In this document: piece after piece, positions 55,264 through 62,090 of the stretch
Numbering within the stretch: position 1 is the stretch's first letter
Layout of the letters: the number at the start of each line of letters is the position of its first letter
NCBI RefSeq assembly: GCF_001423695.1
Contig: NZ_LMOZ01000001.1
Coordinates: 1,797,272-1,861,271, forward strand
DNA from: Leifsonia sp. Leaf336
GTDB lineage: Bacteria > Actinomycetota > Actinomycetes > Actinomycetales > Microbacteriaceae
Length of the DNA: 64,000 nt
Direction: 5' to 3'
The notes under the pieces: model-generated
Told to the model about the DNA's origin: nothing
The model's input: the letters and a program-made list of their open reading frames with translations, nothing else
Database searches by the model: none
Made by a program: the position numbers and the translations under genes

Positions 55264-57306
55264 ATGACGACACGAACTCCCGCCCGGTTCCGCACGATCG
55301 CGGCGATCGCCGCCGCTGCCGCCGCCCTCGGCATCGGCCTCACCGGCGGACCGGCACTCGCGGCACCCGCACCATCCGCGCCCGCGACGCCGAGCCCGGT
55401 CAGCCGCGCCGCCCTCGATCCGGCGCTCACCGCGGGCCGCGGCGCAGACCTCGGCATCACCGAGCAGGAGGCCGAGAAGGCCACGACCACCGGCACGGTG
55501 ATCGGACCGGATCGCACGGCCTATACGCTCGCCGCCGAGGCCTCCGGACGCTCCGCCGTCTCCCTCAAAGCGGGCCAATACGTCGAGTTCACCCTCGCCG
55601 CCCCCACCAACGCCCTCACGGTGCGCTACAGCCTGCCCGACGCGCCCAATGGCGGCGGGATCACGGCACCCCTCGCCGTCACGCTGAACGGCGGCGCACA
55701 ACAGCGGATGACCCTGACCTCGCAGTACAGCTGGCTGTACAACCAGTACTCGTTCAGCAACGACCCGAACGCCGGGCTCTTGCACCCGGACTGGTGGATC
55801 ACCGAATGCAACTGCGTACCCGATGCGACGACTCCGGCGCCGACCGTTTCCACACCGTTCCGCCCGATGCACTTCTACGACGAGCAGCGCCTCCTGCTGA
55901 GCCGTAGTTATCCGGCAGGCACCCGCGTGCGCCTCGCCGCCCCGGCCGGCACTCCCGCCGCCACCACCACGATCGACCTCCTCGACTCGCAGCTGGTCGC
56001 TCCGCCCCACGTACGACTCGTAGCAGCGAACGTCCTCCTGTTCGGTGCCGACCCCACCGGTCGCAGAGATGCTGCGCCGGCGTTCGACAAGGCCATCGCC
56101 TTCGCCAAGAAGGCCCACCTGCCGGTCTACGTTCCGCCGGGGATCTACCAGGTGAACCGCCACATCATCGTCGACGACGTCACGATCGAGGGCGCAGGCA
56201 GCTGGTACACGATCATCAGAGGCCATGAGGTCGCGCTCGCGACCCCCGCCCCCGACGGCTCCGTGCACACGGGCGTCGGCTTCTACGGCAAGGACGCAGC
56301 GGCCGGAGGCTCCCACAACGTCCACCTTTCGGGTTTCGCGATCGAAGGCGACGTCCGCGAGCGCGTGGACCTCGATCAGGTCAACGGGATCGGGGGCGCC
56401 TTGAGCGACTCCACCATCCAGGGCCTGTACATCCACCACACCAAGGTCGGGATCTGGCTGGACGGTCCGATGCACGGGCTGAAGATCGCCGACACGGTCA
56501 TCGCCGACCAGATCGCGGACGGCGTGAACTTCCACCGCGGGGTGACGGACTCCAGCGTCTCGAACAGCCTGATCCGCAACACCGGTGACGATGGGCTCGC
56601 GATGTGGTCGGAGACGACAGCCGACGCCGGCGACACGTTCGACCACAACACCGTCCAGACGCCGACTCTGGCGAACGGGATCGCGGTCTACGGCGGCACC
56701 GACAACACGGTGTCGGCCAACCTCGTCGCCGACCCGATCAGGGAGGGCAGCGCCATTCAGGTCGGCAGCCGCTTCGGCGCGGTGCCGTTCAGCGGTCGGC
56801 TCGCGATCGCGGACAACACCACCGTGCGCGCGGGAACGTACGAGCTCAACTGGAACATCGGACTCGGCGCGATCTGGTTCTACGCGCTCGAGCACTCGAT
56901 CGACGCGGACATCGAAGTCACCGGGGACGCGTTCCTCGACAACACCTACAACGCGATCATGCTCGTCGCCGATTGGCCCGTGAAGGATCTGTACTCGATC
57001 ACCAACGTGCACTTCGCGGACATCCACGTCGATGGCACCGGCACGAGCGTCGTGAGCGCCCGCGCGGCGGGTTCGGCGTCGTTCCAGAACGTGGACGCGC
57101 GCAATGTGGGCGCCGTCGGGGTGAACAACTGCGGATCGTTCCACTTCACACCGGCCGGTTCGGAGTTCTCGCTCGACGACCTCGGGGGCAACGACGGCGG
57201 CGGCACCACCGGTGCGTGGCTCGCCCCGTGGGAGCTTCCGAACACGATCACCTGCGACGACCGTCCGCCGGTGGTGGCCCCTCCCGCGCCGTCGCCCTGG
57301 TCATGA
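55264..57306 (+). CDS. Secreted parallel beta-helix glycoside hydrolase, GH87-like (alpha-1,3-glucanase/mycodextranase type)
   Basis: A 680-residue exported protein. The signal peptide (TIAAIAAAAAALGIGLTGGPALA) is cleaved near residue 34. A beta-rich N-terminal domain (about 75-255) is followed by a pectate-lyase-like beta-helix starting at LLFGADPTGRRDAAPAFDKAI. Segments GVNFHRGVTDSSVSNSLIRNTGDDGLAMWSE and LANGIAVYGGTDNTV resemble GH87 enzymes, whose catalytic Asp pair lies in such a GDD. It probably cuts alpha-glucans of fungi or biofilms. The ATG at 55264 follows GAGAGG. GH28 or another beta-helix family cannot be excluded. Confidence 0.72.
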   Translation: MTTRTPARFRTIAAIAAAAAALGIGLTGGPALAAPAPSAPATPSPVSRAALDPALTAGRGADLGITEQEAEKATTTGTVIGPDRTAYTLAAEASGRSAVSLKAGQYVEFTLAAPTNALTVRYSLPDAPNGGGITAPLAVTLNGGAQQRMTLTSQYSWLYNQYSFSNDPNAGLLHPDWWITECNCVPDATTPAPTVSTPFRPMHFYDEQRLLLSRSYPAGTRVRLAAPAGTPAATTTIDLLDSQLVAPPHVRLVAANVLLFGADPTGRRDAAPAFDKAIAFAKKAHLPVYVPPGIYQVNRHIIVDDVTIEGAGSWYTIIRGHEVALATPAPDGSVHTGVGFYGKDAAAGGSHNVHLSGFAIEGDVRERVDLDQVNGIGGALSDSTIQGLYIHHTKVGIWLDGPMHGLKIADTVIADQIADGVNFHRGVTDSSVSNSLIRNTGDDGLAMWSETTADAGDTFDHNTVQTPTLANGIAVYGGTDNTVSANLVADPIREGSAIQVGSRFGAVPFSGRLAIADNTTVRAGTYELNWNIGLGAIWFYALEHSIDADIEVTGDAFLDNTYNAIMLVADWPVKDLYSITNVHFADIHVDGTGTSVVSARAAGSASFQNVDARNVGAVGVNNCGSFHFTPAGSEFSLDDLGGNDGGGTTGAWLAPWELPNTITCDDRPPVVAPPAPSPWS

Positions 57307-57333
57307 CGGCCTGACGGATCCGCCCGGCCGGGT

Positions 57334-57894
57334 TCAGTCGGCGGAGCGGTGCAGCAGGAAGATTCCCCCGTGCGCCGGCAGATGCCTGCGCTGGTCATCG
57401 GTCTCGACGTACTCGTCGATGACCGCGACGATCCGGCGGTCGAGTTCGGCGACATCCTCCGGAGACAGGTGCAGCGAGAACCGCGAGTATGTGGCGATGG
57501 AGGCCGGCCGCGCCTCCGCGAGCTCCTGCTGGAACGCCTCGACGGGTGCCAGGCCCTGGCCGGTGGCGACATCGTCCACGGGCAGCGACAGCCACCAGCT
57601 CTTGCGCGTCGACCGGTAGGGCTTCTCCAGGGCGCCGCTCTCGCCGGAGCGCACCGCGGCCGGCTCCAGGAATCCCGCGGCCACGAGCTGGCGCACGTGG
57701 TAGTAGACGGTGCCCGCGTCCTCCCCCAGGCGATCGGCCAGCTGCTTGTTCGTCAGCTCGCGGTCGCCGCACAGCCGCAGGATGCGCACCCGCAACGGGT
57801 GCGACAGCGCCTTGATCTCTTTCGCCGACGCCGGACGCCGCTTGGCGTCGGGGTCGCCCGACGGCAGAGGTACGGCAGCATCCTGCGAAGACAT
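57334..57894 (-). CDS. ArsR-like winged-helix regulator, module 2
   Basis: A 186-residue regulator with an ArsR-type winged helix at about 25-90 (EIKALSHPLRVRILRLCGDRELTNKQLADRLGEDAGTVYYHVRQLVAAGFL) and a C-terminal helical domain. It is organised like the regulator at 11537. It is leaderless: -10 TACGAT (57906-57901) lies six bases before the ATG at 57894. Divergent from its MFS partner, with two ATTGA-type repeats in between. It has no metal-binding cysteine cluster, so an organic inducer is likely. Confidence 0.88.
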   Translation of the reverse strand: MSSQDAAVPLPSGDPDAKRRPASAKEIKALSHPLRVRILRLCGDRELTNKQLADRLGEDAGTVYYHVRQLVAAGFLEPAAVRSGESGALEKPYRSTRKSWWLSLPVDDVATGQGLAPVEAFQQELAEARPASIATYSRFSLHLSPEDVAELDRRIVAVIDEYVETDDQRRHLPAHGGIFLLHRSAD

Positions 57895-57900
57895 GCAGCC

Positions 57901-57946
57901 ATCGTATTCGCTGATTGAGTTTTCTCACACCGATTGAATTTTCTCA
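57901..57946. promoter_or_regulatory. Operator repeats and promoter of ArsR/MFS module 2
   Basis: ATTGAGTTTTCTCA at 57914-57927 and ATTGAATTTTCTCA at 57933-57946, two near-identical 14-bp copies starting 19 bp apart. The second extends to a symmetric ATTGA-N6-TCAAT. The regulator -10 (TACGAT) is at 57906-57901. Confidence 0.7.
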
Positions 57947-57969
57947 ATCATTGTGGAAGCGTGAGAGTC

Positions 57970-59232
57970 GTGACAGCAGAACGTCTCGGATCCCGCTACT
58001 GGAAGCTCTGGACCTCCTCCGCGCTCTCCAACCTCGCCGACGGCGTCATGAAGGTCGCGCTCCCACTGGTCGCCATCCGCTACACGGACTCCCCCGCGCT
58101 GATCGCCGGCCTCACGTTCGCCTTCACGCTCCCCTGGCTCCTGTTCGCCCTGCTGGCCGGCGCGCTCGCCGACCGGTTCGACCGCCGTCGGCTCATGCTC
58201 GTCGCGAACGCGGCTCGCTCGGCGTTCCTCGCCTGTCTCACCGTCGCGGCGGTCGGAGGAGCGGGATCGATCTGGCTGCTCTACGCCGCGGCCGTCTGCA
58301 TCGGCGTCGCCGAGACCGTCTACGACACCTCGTCGCAGTCGATCCTCCCCCAGCTCGTCGGCAGGGACCTCCTGTCGCGCGCCAACGGGCGCCTCTATGC
58401 CGCGGAGCTCACCACCAACCAGTTCATCGGGCCGCCGCTCGGCGGCTTCCTCGTCGCCCTCGGCGTCGGCCTCGCGTTCGGCACGCCCGTGCTGCTCTGG
58501 GTCGCCGCGATCGGAATGCTGCTGCTCGTCCGTGGCCGCTTCACCGCCGACCACGCGCGCACCACGACCATCCGCGCCGACATCGCCGAGGGGCTCCGAT
58601 TCCTCCGGGACAACACGCTGCTGCGCACGCTCGCCGTGATGGTCGGCGGCTTCAACTTCGCCAGCAGCGCGGTCTTCACCGTCCTGGTGCTCTACGCCGT
58701 CGGGCCGACCTCCGCGATGAAGCTCACCGACCCCGGCTACGGCCTCCTGCTCACCGCGTCAGCGGTCGGCAGCGTACTCGGAACGTTCCTGGCGGAGCCG
58801 GCGGAGCGTCTGCTCGGGAGGTCGCGCTCGCTCACCCTCACCATCCTCGGCTCCCTCCTGACCGTCGCGACGCCCGCGTTCACGACGAACCCGGTGATCA
58901 TCGGCGCGGGCTTCTTCGTCGGCGGCATCACCGTCTCGATCTGGAACGTGATCACCGTCTCCCTGCGCCAGCGCGTGACACCGCAGCGCCTCCTGGGCCG
59001 GCTGAACTCCGCCTATCGGCTGCTGGCGTGGGGCACCATGCCGCTGGGCGCCGCCGCCGCCGGGATCATCGCGCAACTCTTCGGGATCCCCGCGGTCTTC
59101 CTCACCATGGGAGGCATCGTCCTGTGTCTGACGATCGGGATGATCTGGGTGACCGACGGCCGCATGGAGGCGGCAGAAGCGGAGGCCGAACAGTTGGACG
59201 GTGAGACACAGGCCGCGGCCGCCGAGCGCTGA
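57970..59232 (+). CDS. MFS exporter, module 2 (paralogue of the exporter at 10230)
   Basis: A 420-residue MFS_3-type exporter with 12 predicted helices. It shares SNLADGVMKVALPLVA, SPALIAGLTFAFTLPWLLFALLAG and VFDNA/VYDTSSQSILPQLV-type blocks with the exporter at 10230-11540, so the two modules are duplicates or parallel imports. GTG 57970 is chosen because GGAAG lies 10 bases upstream; GTG 57961 is too close to it. An acidic Glu/Ala-rich tail ends the protein. Substrate unknown. Confidence 0.88.
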   Translation: MTAERLGSRYWKLWTSSALSNLADGVMKVALPLVAIRYTDSPALIAGLTFAFTLPWLLFALLAGALADRFDRRRLMLVANAARSAFLACLTVAAVGGAGSIWLLYAAAVCIGVAETVYDTSSQSILPQLVGRDLLSRANGRLYAAELTTNQFIGPPLGGFLVALGVGLAFGTPVLLWVAAIGMLLLVRGRFTADHARTTTIRADIAEGLRFLRDNTLLRTLAVMVGGFNFASSAVFTVLVLYAVGPTSAMKLTDPGYGLLLTASAVGSVLGTFLAEPAERLLGRSRSLTLTILGSLLTVATPAFTTNPVIIGAGFFVGGITVSIWNVITVSLRQRVTPQRLLGRLNSAYRLLAWGTMPLGAAAAGIIAQLFGIPAVFLTMGGIVLCLTIGMIWVTDGRMEAAEAEAEQLDGETQAAAAER

Positions 59233-59552
59233 CGCACACACGACTTTTCCAGGGATCATGCCCGAGTTGTCCAGAGTAGGCGTCTAGCGTGAATACCCGA
59301 CGGCATCGATCGCCGTCCGTGCTGCGCCGTGCGTCCCACCCTGACCCGCGGACGACACCCCCGAAGATCCTGGTGCGGCACACCCGCGTCGAACGCTGCG
59401 CTCAGGGCCACAGGCCCACGGGCGCTCCCGTGCGTCCCGGCGCGGTTCCAGCCCGCCCTTTCGACCACTCACCCCCCGGGAGTGGTCACCGCTGTGCGCG
59501 CAGCTGAGAAGCTCGCGCGCGGCCTGGCGGGGAAGCCCGACCCAGGAAACCA
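59233..59552 (+). promoter_or_regulatory. 320-bp gap without a gene: long leader of the SLT-domain gene
   Basis: No credible coding region. It contains a hairpin with stem GACCACTC/GAGTGGTC (59463-59487) and several GC-rich segments, and ends in AGGAAACC before the ATG at 59553. A long structured 5' leader is plausible for a cell-wall enzyme gene, but I could not match it to a known riboswitch. Confidence 0.35.
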
Positions 59553-60344
59553 ATGCTCAGTTCTCTTCGTTCCACCCTGCGTTCCTCCAACCTCTCCTTC
59601 GGCCGTGTCGTCTCTGGCGCGGCGGCGATCATCATGTCGGCGAGCATCGTCACGCCGATGCTCGCCCAGCAGCAGGAGAGCGAGCGCGCCACCGCCGAAC
59701 TCTCGCAGTCGACCGGCATCCACCACGACCAGCTCGGTGTCTACGACAAGCTCTGGCGCGACCGCCTCGAGGGCGTCGCCCAGCAGAGCCTCGCCAAGGC
59801 CCAGGCCACCGTGCAGGCCAATGCGGCGAAGGCCGACGCCTCCGCCGCCAAGACCGCGATCGCCGGGCTCGACGACTACAAGAAGCTCGACGACTCGAAG
59901 CTCCGCAAGAGCATCGACACGACCGACGCCGCGACCGCATCGCTCGCCGCAGCCGGTGTCGCCGCCGATCAGCGCGCCGCTGCAGCAGCCGCTGCCGCCG
60001 CCGCCGCGGCAGCCGCCGCCCAGGCCGCGGCCAACACCCCGGACGGCGCCAAGGCCACCGCCCGCAGCATCGCCGCGAGCACCTACGGCTGGGGCGACGA
60101 CCAGTTCCAGTGCCTCAGCAACCTCTGGAGCAAGGAGTCCGGCTGGAACTACCAGGCCTCCAACGGCAGTAGCGGCGCGACCGGCATCCCGCAGGCGCTC
60201 CCCGGCAGCAAGATGGCGTCCTTCGGCACCGACTGGGCATCCAACGCGACGACCCAGATCAAGTGGGGTCTCGACTACATCAAGCGCGGCTACGGCACCC
60301 CGTGCAGCGCGTGGGGCCACTCCCAATCCGTCAACTGGTACTGA
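59553..60344 (+). CDS. Secreted SLT/aggregation-promoting-factor-type transglycosylase-like protein
   Basis: A 263-residue exported protein. An N-terminal signal/anchor (VVSGAAAIIMSASIVTPMLA) is followed by an Ala/Lys-rich coiled coil (about 55-135) and a run of Ala (about 145-162). The C-terminal SLT-like domain (about 170-263) has CLSNLWSKESGWNYQASN with the catalytic Glu, GATGIPQALPGSKMA and the closing CSAWGHS; the two Cys may form a disulphide. It probably remodels peptidoglycan. The ribosome binding site is AGGAA. Confidence 0.86.
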   Translation: MLSSLRSTLRSSNLSFGRVVSGAAAIIMSASIVTPMLAQQQESERATAELSQSTGIHHDQLGVYDKLWRDRLEGVAQQSLAKAQATVQANAAKADASAAKTAIAGLDDYKKLDDSKLRKSIDTTDAATASLAAAGVAADQRAAAAAAAAAAAAAAAQAAANTPDGAKATARSIAASTYGWGDDQFQCLSNLWSKESGWNYQASNGSSGATGIPQALPGSKMASFGTDWASNATTQIKWGLDYIKRGYGTPCSAWGHSQSVNWY

Positions 60345-60392
60345 TCCACGAGCGGGCCGATCCCGCGACACGAGGGACGGCGGCCGCGCCGG

Positions 60393-60398
60393 TAGACT
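60393..60398 (+). promoter_or_regulatory. Leaderless -10 box of the MetE-like gene
   Basis: TAGACT, seven bases before the GTG at 60406; no ribosome binding site lies between. Confidence 0.55.
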
Positions 60399-60405
60399 CG
60401 CCCAG

Positions 60406-61485
60406 GTGAGCACCGGCCCGGCCCCCGTCCCTTCGTCGTCTCCCGACATCCGTGGAGCGCACCTCGTCGGGAGCGTCAACCTCCCCGACGCCCAGACGGT
60501 GTTCCGCACGGTGAGCGAACATCTCGGCGATCGGCTGCGCCGTATCCCCGACGGGGAGGTCGGCGAACGCTTCTACTGGATCCAGTTCCAGACCAAGCGC
60601 TTCGACACGATGAGCGGCCTCTCCCGTATCCCGGTGGAGCCGTACTACCTCCGCGGCATCTTCGACGGCCGGCCGTTCCATCTCGACGAGGGCCTCAGCG
60701 CCGACGACCTCGTCTTCCCCGATCTCGGCTATGCGGAGGCCGCCCTCGGTTCCTATTCCGAATTCGCCCGGCTGCGCTCCGCAGGCGTCATCGCCCCCGG
60801 AACACGATTCCAGGTCTCGCTCCCCACCCCGGCGGCCGTCATCGGCGCCTTCGTCGTGCCGGAGGATCGCGCAGCCGTCGAACCCGCCTACGAGAGGGCG
60901 CTGTTCGCCGAGCTCGCGCGCATCCTCGACGGCATCCCGCACGCCGATCTCGCGATCCAGTGGGACACCGCCGTCGAGTTCGCCCTGCTCGAGGGCCGCA
61001 TCGAACCGTGGTTCGCGGAAGCCGGCTCCGACCAGGTGCTCGACGGGGTCGTCGCTCGCGCCGTCCGCCAGGCCGCCGCAGTCCCCGACGACGTGGAGGT
61101 CGGCTACCACCTCTGCTACGGCGACGTCGAAGAGCAGCATTTCGTCCAGCCGACCGACTCCGGCCGGCTCGCCGCCGTCATTTCCGGTGTCCTCGTCTCG
61201 ACGCCGCGTCCGATCACCTTCTTCCACCTCCCCGTTCCGATCGAGCGCGACGACGCGGCCTACTTCGCCCCTCTCGCCTCGGTGCAGTTGCCGGAGGACA
61301 CCGAGTTGTACCTCGGGCTCCTGCACCACGAAGACGGTGCAGATGGCGCTCACCGTCGCGCCGCTGCCGCCGCGACGGCACGGCCCCGATTCGGGGTGGC
61401 CACCGAGTGCGGCTTCGGCCGCGGCCCGTCGGAGCGCACCGTGGGCCTGCTCGACCTCCACGCTGCGATCGCCGAATCCTGGTGA
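60406..61485 (+). CDS. MetE/UROD-superfamily-like barrel protein of unknown role
   Basis: A 359-residue protein beginning at GTG 60406 (leaderless). Segments such as GSVNLPDAQTVFRTVSEHLGDRLRRIPDGEVGER, FQVSLPTPAAVIGAF, LAIQWDTAVEF and VGYHLCYGD resemble the C-terminal TIM barrel of cobalamin-independent methionine synthase (the 'methionine synthase-like' group). Clear zinc ligands of true MetE are not evident, so methyl transfer to homocysteine is unlikely. It overlaps the zincin gene by GTGA. Confidence 0.72.
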   Translation: MSTGPAPVPSSSPDIRGAHLVGSVNLPDAQTVFRTVSEHLGDRLRRIPDGEVGERFYWIQFQTKRFDTMSGLSRIPVEPYYLRGIFDGRPFHLDEGLSADDLVFPDLGYAEAALGSYSEFARLRSAGVIAPGTRFQVSLPTPAAVIGAFVVPEDRAAVEPAYERALFAELARILDGIPHADLAIQWDTAVEFALLEGRIEPWFAEAGSDQVLDGVVARAVRQAAAVPDDVEVGYHLCYGDVEEQHFVQPTDSGRLAAVISGVLVSTPRPITFFHLPVPIERDDAAYFAPLASVQLPEDTELYLGLLHHEDGADGAHRRAAAAATARPRFGVATECGFGRGPSERTVGLLDLHAAIAESW

Positions 61486-61841
61486 TCAGGCCCGTGGATC
61501 TCGACGCCGACGCTTTCGAGAGGCTCGTCACCGACGAACTCGATCAGCTGCCCGACGAGATGATCGACGGGTTGGAGAACGTGGTGTTCGTCGTGGAAGA
61601 CCGCCCGGAGGACGGCTCCCTCGACCTCCTGGGCCTCTACGACGGCGTCGCACTGACCGAGCGCGACACGTACGGCTTCGGCGAGATGCCCGACCGCATC
61701 ATCCTCTACCGCGAGCCGCTCCTCTCCATCTGTGCGAATGAGGACGAGCTCCGCGACGAGATCCACGTGACCCTCGTGCACGAGATCGCTCACTACTACG
61801 GCATCGACGACGACCGGCTCCACGAGCTCGGCTGGGCCTGA
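61482..61841 (+). CDS. Minimal zincin metallopeptidase-like protein
   Basis: A 119-residue protein of the small zincin family (PF06262-like). The zinc motif HEIAHYYGIDD (HExxHxxGxxD type) is near the C-terminus. The N-terminal part contains the conserved LPDEMIDGLENVVFVVED and ILYREPLL. Members are usually cytoplasmic with unknown substrates. It starts at GTG 61482 (GTGA overlap with the MetE-like gene), so the two are co-translated; GTG 61494 is a less likely alternative. Confidence 0.86.
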   Translation: MIRPVDLDADAFERLVTDELDQLPDEMIDGLENVVFVVEDRPEDGSLDLLGLYDGVALTERDTYGFGEMPDRIILYREPLLSICANEDELRDEIHVTLVHEIAHYYGIDDDRLHELGWA

Positions 61842-62090
61842 GACCGAGCCCGCATAGCGGCGTCGTAGCCGCGACGCACCGCGCGGATCCGTACTAAGGC
61901 ACGGGTGAATCAGGGGCGAACGTTCGCGAGGAGCCGCTGAACACGACGGAGTTCCCGCCGCCTGAATTGCTGGCATTTTCTCGCCCGCTGGCGACCCTAC
62001 GCCCCGAAATCGCGCGATCGCGCCCTGCTATACAGCCTGTGACGTCCCAGGGAAGTCCGATTCCCATTCGGCCACACAGGTGAGGTGCTC
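61842..62090 (+). promoter_or_regulatory. Promoter region of the DUF11/DUF7507-repeat surface protein
   Basis: A 249-bp gap without a gene. A -10-like TATACA lies at 62029-62034 and a perfect 12-bp palindrome GCGCGATCGCGC at 62012-62023 directly before it, where it could act as an operator. The gene at 62091 has AGGTGAGG upstream of its ATG. Confidence 0.4.

Noticed and set aside
59289..59507. Small plus-strand frame (72 codons) in the leader of the SLT-domain gene
   Set aside because: Arg/Pro/His-rich composition, no ribosome binding site, no conserved features.
59233..59552. c-di-AMP (ydaO) riboswitch before the SLT-domain gene
   Set aside because: The characteristic core segments were not found by eye; a covariance search would be needed.
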